Shown here: positions 9,301 through 20,630 of the stretch, piece after piece
Position numbering within the stretch: the first letter of the stretch is position 1
Layout of the letters: every line of letters starts with the position of its first letter
Origin: Ovis canadensis
Taxonomy: Eukaryota > Chordata > Mammalia > Artiodactyla > Bovidae
Assembly: GCF_042477335.2 (NCBI RefSeq)
Contig: NC_091262.1
Span: 72,278,001 to 72,342,000 of the forward strand
DNA: 64,000 nt
Direction: 5' to 3'
Made by a program: the position numbers and the translations under genes
Notes under the pieces: model-generated
The model's input: the letters and a program-made list of their open reading frames with translations, nothing else
Told to the model about the DNA's origin: nothing
Database searches by the model: none

Positions 9301-12300
9301 ATGTCAGCTAAAGCCATAGAGAGCGGGGAAGGCCATGCCTTGGGCCCCCTCCTACCAGAATTGCTGCCGGAAGGTGAGTGCCCTTGGGAAAGCTCCCGAG
9401 GGTGGGTGGCCCAGAACTTGGGGTTCCTGGGTGGACAGTGGGGGTCTGGGTTCTGGCCTGGGGCTGCCACCAGGTGCTCTGGTCCCATCAAGCCTCTTCC
9501 CCCTGGGCCTCAGCCTCCTGCTCTGTGCAGGCAGGACCCCCAGCTCTCCACTGGTGCTGGGCCTTCCTCTCTCTGTTGTCTCCCTGGTTCACCTCCAAGC
9601 ACCCTTGACACCTCTCAGCTCAGCTTCCTCTGAGGTGCCCTCCCTATATCAGAGATCCTGGGGGCTTCAGGAAAGGGTGGAGGGGGCTGTGCGGGGTCTA
9701 TTCCGCCAGCCGCTTGCCCTGCTGTGTGCTCCCCCATTATTTCTTTCTTCCAGAGGAAGAAGAATCTTCCCAGTCAAGCAGCCAGACCTCTGATGGGTCT
9801 TCTCCTGGGAAGGCACCACATCAGGGACCGGATGGCTCTGGCTCTGACCCCAGAGATCCACCCAAGTCGGAGGGCAGCAATTTCTACCATTATGCAGGTA
9901 ACGGGTCTCTGACCAATCCATGGATCCTCACCCCATACCCACTGCTCAGCTCAACATGCTAAGCTGTCAGTGTAAGGACAGTCTTCCTGATGAAATCTCT
10001 CTGATGCACTGTCAGAAAAAAGCCACAGTGTACAGGAAATGAAGTAAATGATGCTCTAGAATCAGAAGGACCACATTTCAGGGTTTAGCTCTGCCTCTGA
10101 CTTGCTGAGTGACCCAGAGCCAGTCACTTGCCCTCTCTGGGCCTTCATAGGTTGGTTTTTAGCACAGGGATAGGATGAGGTCACTCTTACGGGTCTCTCA
10201 GTGTCAGGTCATCTCCAATCAGGTGGGGTAGAGGTGCTGCTCAGGTTAGATGCCTGACAGCCAGCAGGCCAGGTCTTAGGCATGGCTCCTTGCCAATGAA
10301 AGTTCACCGCTCATGCCTGCCCTGTCGCCCCTCAGCACCCAAGGCAGGTAAGTTTCATTTCTCCATTTGTGCTCCTCCTTTGATACCCCAGGGCCTGGTC
10401 ACTAATGTCCTCCCAGAACACACCCTCCAAGGGCAGAGTCACCTCTAATGTGGGGCCGGCTAGGGGCAGGGCACCAAAGGTACATGTTTGTTTTTCCTTA
10501 AATCAGGTGATAATACACTACAGAATTTAATTTGCCAATTTGTCAGCGTAGGTTGAACAGTGTTAACGACATTTGCATTGTTGTCTACTTGGTCTCCAGA
10601 ATTCTTTTCATTTCCTGAAACGGAAACTCTGTCCACGTTAAACATTAACTCTAACGGAAACTCTGTCCACGTTAAACATTAACTCTGTCTCCTCCTGCTC
10701 CCAGCTCCTGGAAACCACAATTCTTTCTATTTCTAAAATTTGAGTAAGGTAATCTAATTTCCATGTCAGCGGTTCATTGTACTTCGCATAAGGCCCTAGG
10801 TTCACCCATATGTCATAGCTTCCTCTTTCATGCAGAATGGTATTCCCTTGTGTGTCTCTAGCACATGGCGATGACCCATTTATCCATCGACGGACACTTA
10901 GATTGCTTCCACTTCTTGACAACTGTGAAAAATGCTGCTGTGAACATGCAGTGCAAATATCTCTTCAAGACCCTGTTTTCAATTTCTTTAAATCAATATC
11001 CAGAAACTGGATTGCTGCTGGATCCTATGATTTTCTATGGTAATGTTTCAGGAACTGCCATAGCGTTTTCCTCAGCTCTTGCACCGTTTTATATTCCTAC
11101 CAACAGTGCACAAGAGTGCCACCGCCTCCACATACTGACCAAGACTTGTTATTTTATGTTTTTTTGTTTTTTAAATAGTAAGTATCCTGATGGATGTGAA
11201 GTGGTATCTTGTGGTTTTGATTTAGTTAGTTAGTGTTAGTCGCTCAGTCGTGTCAGACTTTGCGACCCCATGGACTGCAGTCCGCCAGGATCCTCTGCCC
11301 ATGAGGTTTTGATTTACATTTCCCTAATGATGACTGACCCCACTCCAGTATACTTGCCTGGAAAATCCCACGGACTGAGGAGCCTGGTGTGCTGCTCCAT
11401 GGGGTCGCTAAGAGTCAGGCACGACTGAGCAACTTCCCTTTCACTTTTCACTTTCATGCACTGGAGAAGGAAATGGCAACCCACTCCAGTATTCTTGCCT
11501 GTAGAATCCCAGGGACGGGGGAGCCTGTTGGGCTGCCATCTCTGGGGTCGCACAGAGTCGGACACGAGTGAAGTGACTTAGCAGCAGCAGCAGCAGTGAT
11601 GACTGAATTCAAGGACCTTTTCATATGCCTGTTAGCCGTTTGGATCTCTTTAGGGAGTTGCCTAATTGAAATCTTTGCCCAATCTTAAACCGAGTTCTTT
11701 GAGTTCTCTCTCATAGGAATTCTATCTACCATACCTTGAATATTAGTCCCTTCCTAGATACATGATTTGCCAAGGTTTTCTCCCATTCTATAGGTTGCCT
11801 TTCCATTGTGTGGATTGTGTCTTGATCATTATGGGTGCTATAACTAAATGCCATAACCTAGTCTTAAAAAGAACAGAACTTTATTTTTCACTTTTGTATA
11901 GCCTAGGAAGTCACAGGTCAGGACACCAGTAGACTCTGTGTGTTCTGAGAGCTCACTTCCTAGACAGCCATCCCTGTGAGCCTCTATGCTGGGAGGAACA
12001 AAGGAACTGGCAGGGGGATGGGGTGGAGGAGTCTCTCTCATAAGGAAATTGATCTCAACCAAGAGGGCTCTGCCTTCAAGACCAAATCACCTCCCTGAAG
12101 CTCTCCTCCCCACCATCACATGGGCTATTAGGTTTCAACAGGTGAAAATACAAGAACACAAACATTCAGATCATAACCTGACTTTTTGTACACATAGATA
12201 TGCTTCATTCATACTTCTTTTGCTGAATTTCTCCTTCAGAGCTTCCTTGTTCCCAAGCCAGTACTTGGCATGTTGGGAGACGGCAGAGAAGGAGGATTTA

Positions 12301-12954
12301 CCCTTGACTTTAAAACGCTCAAAAAGCAGAAACGGTAGAGAATCATACTGCCTTGTGGAAAATTCTGTGCCAGCAGGAGCACAGTAGACTCACACTGAGT
12401 CTTTGGGTGGAGGTGGCTCAGGAACATTGGGAATGTGTGGCAGAGTCCTGGAAGATGTTCCTGGATTTGTCAGGCAAAAGATTGAATGCTGAGGGCTGGG
12501 CGTGCCTTCTATTCTTTCCCCAGGATAGAAGCAGAAGCCAGATCAACGAGAGCCTCCTCATCCTCACTAAGGAGGTGAACTTTCACCTGTGGGCACAGGG
12601 GGCAAGGAGGGACCCCAACACCTTCACTCTTGTCTGTACCCAGCAGCCAACAGATGGGTCTCATTCTGTGTGTTGCCCCCCATCTCTGATCCTGGACAAG
12701 GAGAGGTGATGCCCACAAGGGTGGCAGTGGTGGAGTCAGAGAGATCGGAGCGAGGCAGCCATGAAGCAGGACACACCTTTCCTGATGGGGGAATCAGGGA
12801 TGCTTTGTGCAGAAAGTCACAAGTAGGCTGAGCCCTGGTGGTCAGGGGGCTTCCACTCCAGCTATAGCCTGGGAAGGGCATAGTGTGTCTGAAAGATGAA
12901 CAAATCAGGACAGTCAAATTTATTCCTTTGCAAATAAACCAGCATGCTTTTCTG

Positions 12955-12993
<39 letters not shown>

Positions 12994-15033
12994 TGTGTGA
13001 AAATGATATTGAAGGTATTGAAGTTAAAGAGCTGTATGAAACGCTTTCAAGGCAGGTGCCTCTCCCAATCTGGAGAATCACAGAGCTCTGGACTCTTACC
13101 TAACATCCTTGATCCCCAGAACATCAGACTTCCTTTAAAAGTAGAGAGAGCCACACAGGGACTGCTCTGCCCTGTGATGTAGACTTCAGGGATCCCTTCC
13201 CACTGGGATCCCAGTAGGGACAAGGGGGGAAGGCAAATGCTGGCTATTCACGGGAGTTCTTCTGTCTACAGGCAAGACTGCTGCAGCCGTGATCGGAGGA
13301 GGTGAGTCTCTTTGCAAAGCAACTCAAGGCCCCATGTGCCCCTGTCCCTGGGTGCCTGGGACAGGCTGGCCTTGACTGAGTCCAAGATTGCTTTGAACCT
13401 CAAGACCTGGGTGGGTAGGGGTGGGGTGGAAGGGGTCAGAGGTGGAATTCTTGAGGTAACAAGAACCTTGCTAAGAAGGAACCAAAGCAAAGCCATTCAC
13501 AGTACCCACTTCCAATCTCAGCTTCTCCGGAGTGCAAACAGTGGGAACCCAGGTAAGGTGTTAAGTGAAAGTGAAGTTGCTCAGCTGTGTCCAGCTCTTT
13601 TCGACCCCCTGGACTGTAGCCTACAAGGCTTCTCCATCCATGGGATTCTCCAGGCAAGAACACTGGAGTGGGTTACCATTTCCTTCTCCAGGGGATCTTC
13701 CCTACCCAGGGATCGAACCTGGGTCTCCCGCATTGTAGGCAGACGCTTTACCCTCTGAGCCACCAGGGAAGCTATCTGAATCTGTGATTTCTCCTCAGAA
13801 ATCTGGGGCAGGGTTTCCTCCAAAAGCCTGTAGCTAATGTGTGAGCTGAGTTGCGTGGATTCCTCTGAACTGCTTTATAATCCCTGTAGCTCATCCAGTG
13901 CCAAAGTGACGCCCAAAGAGGCCTGGGATTCAGGTTCTTACATGGGTCCCATCTTCGTACTTGTGTCCACATCTACAACCTTCCTTTCCCTCGGACGCCG
14001 AGGCTCTCAGGAGAGCAAAGTGGACCCCTCACCTCATGTCACAGGAAGGTGTCAGGGAGATCTAGGGAGTCGGCCCATGGGGCCAAACCCAAATCTCCTG
14101 TCTCCCTGCAGCCCTGGTCGTGGCAGCTGTGCCCGTGGGGCTGGGAGCCCTGGGCTTCACAGGGGCTGGAATCGCCGCCTCCTCCATCGCGGCCAAGATG
14201 ATGTCAGTGGCCGCCGTGGCCAATGGGGGTGGAGTTGCTGCTGGCAGCCTGGTGGCCACCCTCCAGTCCGTGGGTAGGTGTCCGGCGGGAGAATGGGGAG
14301 GGTGTGACAAACCAGCTAGGATTCAGGCACGAGGCCAAGCCTGAGGGAGGGCCTCTGTGCTTCTTCCAGCTTCGTGGTCATCAGGGTCCTGGTCCTTTGT
14401 GTCACCCTCACTGTCCCCTCTTCTAGTTGGGAATATGGTTGGTGGGATAAGAGGTATGCAGCCCAGGAGGCCGGCATTCCTCATTAACCCTATATAACCT
14501 ATGTAGGTGCCCTCCCCTCCCTGGGCCCAGCCTGGTGCTGTGGAGGGAGGGGCAGCCTGTCCTTTCTCAGAGGGCCTGTCCTGTGGCTGGTGGACTGACC
14601 ATCAGAGTTCGTGTCTCCTCTTTGGGCAGCCATGTGCAGCGGCCCAGACATCCTGGGGTATCAGGAAGTAGAGCAGGAAACAAAGGTGGGATGTCTCTTT
14701 CCTTGGCTTCCAGATGGTCCTGGGATTTCTGACTCCCACAGCCTTGGCAGGGCCTGCTAGGCCTGCCTGTCCCCTTGTGCTCTAACCTCCTCCTCTCCCC
14801 CAGGGGCAGCTGGACTTTCCACATCATCCAACATCCTCCTCGGCTCTGCTGGGTCAGCAATTGGGGCATGGCTGTGGGGTTCAAAAAAGAAGGCCCCTTC
14901 TCCACCAGGATCCAGTACTGAACAAGAGAGTGGTTCCCATGCTGGAGATGACCCTGCAGGGCCTCAGGATGTCAGTCCCCCAAATGACAAGCCCTCTGCC
15001 TCCCAAAATTCTTCAAAGAATCATAAGAAGTAA
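9301..15033 (+). CDS. ISG12-family gene, copy A (IFI27L1/IFI27L2-like), five coding exons
   Basis: Coding exons are 9301-9373, 9754-9897, 13272-13301, 14112-14273 and 14804-15033, all with GT/AG borders and phase-1 junctions, totalling 639 nt (212 aa). The start is the ATG one base inside the exon that follows CCCCCAG. Residues 1-73 form a hydrophilic, acidic and Ser-rich extension (four Glu in a row near residue 25, ending NFYHYAG) that is not known in human family members. Residues about 74-155 are the Ifi-6-16 module: [10 protein letters not shown] from the 30-base exon, [18 protein letters not shown] and [18 protein letters not shown] from the 162-base exon, then [20 protein letters not shown]. 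The tail of about 55 residues is polar and ends SSKNHKK. Family members are interferon-induced membrane proteins of mitochondria or ER linked to apoptosis and antiviral effects. The module end resembles IFI27L2, while the position resembles IFI27L1. The intron of about 3.4 kb before the mini-exon is repeat-filled. Confidence 0.85.
10040..10165 (+). repeat. MIR SINE
   Basis: The core 'ctgacttgctgagtgaccca' followed by 'cacttgccctctctgggcc' is typical MIR. The same copy sits in unit B at about 28,430-28,555, so it predates the duplication. Confidence 0.7.
10620..10680. repeat. Short direct duplication (about 37 bp)
   Basis: A segment beginning acggaaactctgtccacgtt and ending in aacattaactct occurs twice in tandem (about 10,620-10,653 and 10,655-10,687). 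It is not seen in units B or C. Confidence 0.8.
10690..11830 (-). repeat. Old L1M LINE fragment, antisense, with nested SINEs
   Basis: Antisense 3' UTR and ORF2 end of an old L1, recognisable from complement patterns such as 'aatgctgctgtgaacatg' and 'tcctaccaacagtgcac'. The same fragment is in unit B (29,450-30,380) and, cut short, in unit C (23,065-23,227). A short Bov-tA piece (11,232-11,310) and a Bov-tA2 (11,338-11,596) are inserted. Confidence 0.75.
11338..11596 (+). repeat. Bov-tA2 SINE with target duplication
   Basis: Flanked by tgatgactga at 11,328-11,337 and 11,597-11,606, and ends in a CAG run. Absent from the matching site in unit B, so it is private to A. Confidence 0.92.
11835..12175. 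repeat. Ancient eutherian interspersed repeat
   Basis: 'gggtgctataactaaatgcc' through 'aaacattcagatcataacct' matches the widely repeated 'gctgctataacaaaatg...ggggacacaaacattcag' sequence. Homologous copies are at 30,375-30,725 (unit B) and, interrupted, at 54,008-54,225/54,728-54,755. I do not assign a family name with confidence. Confidence 0.6.
12955..12999. repeat. (TG)n microsatellite
   Basis: About 20 TG units with one GA interruption near the right end. Unit B has an A/T-rich run at the matching position (35,672-35,690) with no TG array. Confidence 0.97.
13566..13774 (-). repeat. Bov-tA SINE private to unit A
   Basis: Antisense full-length Bov-tA in the intron between the 30-base and 162-base exons. 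Unit B reads straight through at about 36,240. Confidence 0.9.
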
Positions 15034-15207
15034 AAACAAGATGCTGTGACTTTTCATGAGTGTCTCTACTGGGTTCTTATTTATCAGACAGGGTGCAGGG
15101 CATCTGTATAGCCAGGGGAGATGGGATATGGGCCAAGAACTCTGTAAGAATGGACACTGATATCCATAACAGGATGCCAGGTGTGTTTCCACTCTATTGT
15201 GACCAAA
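15034..15207 (+). other. Copy A 3' end region
   Basis: The stop codon is followed by a very short 3' end. The only candidate signal is AGTAAA overlapping the stop codon (15,029-15,034), a known weaker variant of AATAAA. B and IFI27L2 have the canonical hexamer at the same place. Confidence 0.45.
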
Positions 15208-16685
15208 AGTGAAAGTGTTAGTTGATCAGTCACTGCCGGGAGCCAGCACGAGGAGTCCCACCTGTGGCAAAGGTCATGAGGTTAAGGGGTCCAACAGGCA
15301 AAGGCGAGTCTGGCCTTAAGGGAGTCTCGCTGGGTTTTCTCAAGCATCTACTCCCAAACCAGAATCTGCCTGCCTTACTGCTTTGTGCTTTTTGCCTACT
15401 TTTCTGACATTAACAGGGGGCTGTCCCCCCACCACCTTTTTCTGGAAAAAGTTAGTTTAGAGTTTTTAGATAATAAGTCTTCTGGGCATAGTGTTTCAAC
15501 CAAAAGCCTCTCTGATGGCTTTCTAGCCTGCCTACAAGACTCAGCTGTGCATGTGATTGTTTGCCTCCTCTGGACCTTGAGAGGCACAGGAAGCTTAAAC
15601 CATCCGAGGAATGTAGGGGCTTCCGAGGAGTCAAAATCATTAGCATAGGGACTGATTAAGGGTTTCATTTGTTGAGCCAATACTTGCTGCCAAATTTTCG
15701 TATCTTTTCTTTGTTGAAATAGTTGGTATATAGAAAAAACAAGTAGCAACATAGATGTTTGAGTTAAGTACCTTCTTCATTATAACGCACTGTGCCTTTG
15801 TTCTACAGGGATGTAACTTTAGTGCTTTAAAGGTGATGCAGATTAAAGAAAAACACTACAGGGAAAATGAGATTAACATTCATTAAGGAAGAGAGCCATA
15901 AAATGTTAACAGGCCTTTTGGCCAGAAGATAATGTAAACCACCTGAAACTCTTTGTTTATGGAAAGATTTGCAGAAAGAAAGCCTGGTCTTGATAAGAAT
16001 CAGGGCTGCTGACCCTTTCATAGCTTTGTATTATCCATTGATCTCTATGTACAAACAAAAGTATAAAAAGCTTTCCTGGAAAATAAAGGACAGGCCAGTT
16101 CCTGGAAAGACTGGTTCCCCCATGTCTTCTTTTCCTTCTTACTCTATTTTCTGGCCGATTCCCATCTGGGGCATAGAGGCTAGCTGTGTCTACTTATTTG
16201 CCTGGGCTTCTAAGACCCACGCGAGAGGGAGCCCAAGGCGGGGCACCCTCCGCTATTCAAGCGGGCGCCTGTGGCCCTACGTAGGCGGTTCAAGTCCCTT
16301 GTCTCAGGGCTTTGTTGGCTTTCTAGGTAAACCAAGGAATACAGCCTCTTTCCTCCTCTAAATTCCCCGCTACACTATTCTTTCCTAATCTCTCTTTTAT
16401 TTCCAATTAAACAGTTTTCCTAAGACACCAACACCATCCCCCTTCGAATTCCCTGGATCCACAGGGGCTAGAACCCGGCAAGTCATGTCTGATTGTTTGT
16501 GGCCCAATGGATGGTAGCCGCTGACAAGGCTCCTCTGTCCATGCAATTGTCCAGGCAAGAATCCTAGAGTAGGTTGCCATTCCTTTCCTCAGTGGATCTT
16601 CAAGACCCAGGGATGGAAACTGGGTCTCCCACATTGCAGTCAGATTCTTTATGATCTGAGCCACTAAGTAGGGCAGTCTTGTGGG
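15207..16685 (-). repeat. Bov-tA SINE split by a solo LTR
   Basis: Antisense Bov-tA: its first part is at 15,207-15,233 and the remainder at 16,481-16,685. The two halves join naturally at the LTR insertion point. Confidence 0.8.
15234..16480 (+). mobile_element. Solo LTR, ruminant ERV2 (ERVK) class
   Basis: About 1.25 kb bounded by TGCCGGG and CCCGGCA inverted ends, with a near-identical 6-bp flank duplication (agtcac at 15,228-15,233; agtcat at 16,481-16,486). No internal retroviral genes are present, so it is a recombined single LTR. A second LTR sharing blocks with it is at 45,139-46,256. It is younger than the Bov-tA it interrupts. Family assignment (BTLTR1-like) is from general resemblance. 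Confidence 0.8.
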
Positions 16686-16964
16686 TTTGAGCCCTTAACC
16701 CATGAGGTTAACTCTAGTTAACGTCAGAATCAAGTTAAATTGCAGGACACCCAGCTGCTATCCATAGACAACTAAAGTTTCTTGTAAAGGAATCCACACG
16801 TCTGACGTCCAAAGTGGTCTGAGTGGCCATGGTACTGAAAAACTGTTTCTCACTCAGATGGTAAAAGTAATTTATGTCTGTGACATCGTAAATTACCTAG
16901 AATTTTGCCCACACTTCCAGAGTTGCTCCAAGTACCATACATTACAAACACAGGTACAGGGACT

Positions 16965-17240
16965 TCCCTGCTGGTCCAGTGTTTAAGAATCCACCTTCCA
17001 ATGCAGGAGACATTGGCCAGAGAATTGGTCAATTCCTGGTCAGGGAACTAAGACCCCACATGCCCGGGGCAACTGAGCCCCCAAGCTTCACCTACTGAGC
17101 CCACATGCCCTAGAACCCATGGTCTGAGGCAAGAAAACCCACCACAGTGAGAAGCCTGAGCAGCACAATGAGAGAAAGCCTGCACAGCAATGAAACTCAG
17201 CACAGCCAGAAAGAAATAAACTAAATAATGAAAAGATACG
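16965..17240 (+). repeat. CHR-type ruminant SINE
   Basis: 'gacttccctgctggtccagt' head, 'gcacagcaatgaaactcagc' body and an A-rich end. Confidence 0.85.
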
Positions 17241-17738
17241 TGCACGCAGTTACATGTAATTAAAATAGCAAGTTTGACTTTATGAGACTCTTACCACAAA
17301 AACAAACAAACAAAAGAAAAACATACGTACATGTTAAAACTCTAAACGGTGTCTTCCCTTACTACTGCACGGTCAATTCCTTCTTAACAATACCTAAGGA
17401 ACAGTTCCCCATATTGACAAATATAAACCTATATAACCAAGGACAGAGCTAGGATTTAGGGGTTTGAGATTAAAGTAACTGGGGAGAGAAAACTCTAAAA
17501 AAGATAATAGAGAATTACAGTCTAAAACGCCAATAGAACTAAAATGTCATTCAGAAACAAGGGAAGGCAGGAGAGGAAAGACAATTTGGAAGGGGTCTGC
17601 AGTCTTAACCAGTTACTCTTAGAATATCATACTTTTGCAAATAGTAATGATTGCAACGCTAGCATACTGCAGAATTGTTCTCAGGAATTCTCCTGGACAG
17701 AAGCAGTGCAAGTGAGGGTCCCTGAACTCAGACTTCTT
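17241..17738. other. No gene recognised
   Basis: AT-rich sequence with short A-rich runs. Nothing supported. Confidence 0.4.
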
Positions 17739-18160
17739 TCAGTTTTGTTCAGTTCAATTGCTCAGTCATGTCCAACTCTTTGTGACCCCATGGACTGCAG
17801 CAGGCCAGGCCTCCCTGTCCATCACCAACTCCTGGAATTTACTCAAGCTCATGTCCATCGAGTCAGTGATGCCACCCAACCATCTCATCCTCTGTTGTCC
17901 CCTTCTCCTGCCTTCAATCTTTCCCAGCATCAGGGTCTTTTCCAATGAGTCAGTTCTTTGCATCAAGTGGCCAAAGTATTGGAGTTTCAGCTTCAACATC
18001 AGTCCTTCCAATGAATATTCAGGACTGATCTCCTTTAGAATGGACTAGTTGGAACTCCTTGCAGTGCAAGGGACTCTCAAGAGTCTTCTCCAACACCACA
18101 GTTCAAAGCATCAATTATTTGGCGCTCAGATTTCTTTACATTCCAGCTCTCACCGGCTTC
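17739..18160 (-). repeat. BovB 3' end, antisense
   Basis: Starts with the 'gttcagttcaattgctcagt' motif typical of antisense BovB/Bov-A ends and continues through the complement of the RT C-terminal coding region. Truncated at 5'. Confidence 0.88.
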
Positions 18161-18288
18161 TTTCACTTAGCGGTAAACTGGTCTTTGACTCTATCATCAG
18201 TTTCTACATAGAAGTCTGTTATATGGGGGGATATAATTATGTGTCCTTGATTTCCTCTGGTTTTGAAGGTTTTCTGTCCTCAATAACA

Positions 18289-18559
18289 GAGAAGGCAATG
18301 GCACCCCACTCCAGTACTCTTGCCTGGCAAATCCCATGGATGGAGGAGCCTGGTGGGCTACAGGCCATGGGTTGCACAGAGTAGGACAGGACTGAGTGAC
18401 TTCACTTTCACTTTTCACATTCATGCACTGGAGAAGGAAATGGCAACCCACTTCAGTGTTCTTGCCTGGAGAATCCCTGGGATGGGGGAGCCTGGTGGGC
18501 TGCCGTCTATGGGGTCGCACAGTTCGGAGATAACTGAAGCGACTTAGCAGCAGCAGCAG
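18289..18559 (+). repeat. Bov-tA2 SINE with target duplication
   Basis: Flanked by tcctcaataaca at 18,277-18,288 and 18,560-18,571, with a CAG-run tail. Confidence 0.93.
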
Positions 18560-18571
18560 TCCTCAATAACA

Positions 18572-19460
18572 CTGTGATAATCAATCATGTACAGATATTT
18601 TTGTGCACATATCTGACTCTTTTCTTACAATGAATTCCCAGAAAGCGTATTTCTGAATCAAGTGGAGTGAAAGCTGTTATTACACATTTCTGTATTGCCA
18701 CTTGTGACCTATGTATCAGAGCACATCCCACCCAGCAAGGCGTGAGCATTCACTTTTCCTTGCCCTGTGCAAACACTGGGTGTTTTTAGTTACTTTCTCT
18801 GGAGCAGCTGTGGAGGTTGTCCTCACTCAGCTCTGCTTTACCCCCTGCTGTGAACCCCCCAGGACAGAGAGTAATGACCATATTCCCAAGCTTCTCTGGT
18901 GACACCGCTTCTGCAAAGGCCCTGGATCTTGTGTCAGGCAAGGAGACAGGGCTACTGCTTTGCTACCAAGCAGAGTAGTGAGGACTAAGTCTTCTCCAGC
19001 AGCAGTGGAGTCAGAATCCAGCTCTCACCTGGCTGAGATGCATCATTTTATCTGCAGACATGACATACAAGGCAGTTTGTTCCCAGAGTGGCTGCTCAGT
19101 ATCTCTGGTTCCTGATCAAGTCAGCAGTCCCAGCATCCTTCGTGGCCCAGTCCTTCAGCATTCCTCTAGAGGATGGGAAGTTCATTCCAGCCTCCGCCTT
19201 GAATCTTCTTCTCCAATCTTGGGGTGCATGGAATTCCTTGTGTAAAAACACATTCTGCTTCAGTTAGCTGGAGTGAGTCCTGATATCTGCAGCCAAAATC
19301 TAACTGAATGATTTATGGAACACACACACACACACACACGCACACACACACACACACAGAGCTACTTTTTAAAAAAATTATTTTTACTCTCAGCAAGATT
19401 GAATGTTTTCTCAAATATTCATTGGTAATAAACAATTCTCTTTAAGAATCGCCTCTACTA
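18572..19460. other. No gene recognised; (CA)n microsatellite at 19,320-19,359
   Basis: 18,572-18,700 resembles an old antisense L1 fragment. The CA array is interrupted once by CG. The rest is unassigned. Confidence 0.5.
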
Positions 19461-19464
19461 GTCT

Positions 19465-19858
19465 GACTTTTTTTTTTTTTTTTTTGGCCACATCTCAGCA
19501 TGCTGAATCTGTTTTCCCAGACAAGGAATGGAACCTGTGTCCCCTGCAGTGGAAGGACAGTGTTCTAATCTCTGGATCTCCAGGAATTCCCAAGGCTGAG
19601 TTTCTTTTGAAAAAAAGAAAATTATTTATTTGGCAGCATTGGGTCTTAGCTGTGGTGCTCAGGTCTTTGTTGTTTCAGGTGGCTATTTACTGTAAGTACA
19701 CAGACTCTCTAGTTGAGGCCCGAGAGCTCAGTAGTTGTGGCCCTTGGGCTTAGTTGCTCCTTGACATGTGGGATTTTAATTCTCTGACCAGGAGTCGAAC
19801 CTGTGTTCTTTCCACTGGAGGGCAGATTCTTAACCACTGGACTACCAGGGAAGTGCCC
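19465..19858 (-). repeat. Two CHR-type SINEs, antisense, one after the other
   Basis: Each begins with a T-rich tail complement (19,470-19,488; 19,600-19,625) and ends in the complement of the tRNA-like head ('accactggactaccaggga' near 19,835). Confidence 0.75.
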
Positions 19859-20064
19859 TGAGTTCCTTGTTAAAGGCTTTAAAAATATTATTCCTTAAGA
19901 ACTCTCTTTACTTTGGGAATTCGGTAATGCAAAGGTTTTGTTTTCCTTTCCCCTCAGTAGATCACTTCTCTCTTACCCATGTTCACGAGTTTGTAATGTC
20001 ACATGTACTCTGAAGGCACCAGTCTTTTCTGTTCTGTAAGGTGTCTTTCTAGCTACCACCTCGG

Positions 20065-20630
20065 TTCGGTTCAGTTCAGATGCTCAGTCGTGTTCGACTC
20101 TTTGTGACCCCATGAACCACAGAATGCCAGGCCTCCCTGTCCATCACCAACTTCAGAGTTTAGCAAACTCCTGTCCATTGAGTTGGTGATGCCATCCAGC
20201 CATCTCATCCTCTGTCGTTGCCTTCTCCTCCTGCCCTCAATCTTTCCCAACATCAGGGTCTTTTCCAATGAGTCAGCTCTTCACACGAGGTGGCCAAAGT
20301 ATTGGAGTTTCAGCTTCAGCATCAGTCCTTCCAATGAACACCCAGGACTGATCTCTTTTAGGATGGACCGGTTGCATCTCCTTGCAGTCCAAGGGACTCT
20401 CAAGAGTCTTCTCCAACCCCACAGTTCAAAAGCATTAATTCTTTGGCGCTCAACTTCCTTCACAGTCCAACCCTCACATCCATACATGACTACTGGAAAA
20501 ACCATAGCTTTGACTAGATGGACCTTTGTTGGCAAAGTAATGTCTCTGCTTTTTAATATGCCGTCTAGGTTGGTCATAACTTTCCTTCCAAGGAGTAAAC
20601 ATCTTTTAATTTCATAGAGTTTAATTTCAT
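20065..20630 (-). repeat. BovB 3' end, antisense, with target duplication
   Basis: Antisense BovB tail and RT C-terminal region flanked by ctagctacca at about 20,052-20,061 and 20,631-20,640. The flanks join into a sequence homologous to unit A at 7,112-7,125. Confidence 0.88.

Larger units (their letters stand above)
5385..15060 (+). repeat. Segmental duplication unit A
   Basis: Collinear with unit B (25,055-37,955) and, for its 5' third, with unit C (19,996-23,227). Landmarks shared with B are the stretch after 'cttagtcgcaactaaggatt' (7997 and 25,576), the untranslated exon, all five coding exons, an antisense L1M fragment and an old ancient repeat. A lacks about 4 kb present in B (31.36-35.47 kb) and lacks B's BovB insertion. 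Boundaries were judged by eye. Confidence 0.8.
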
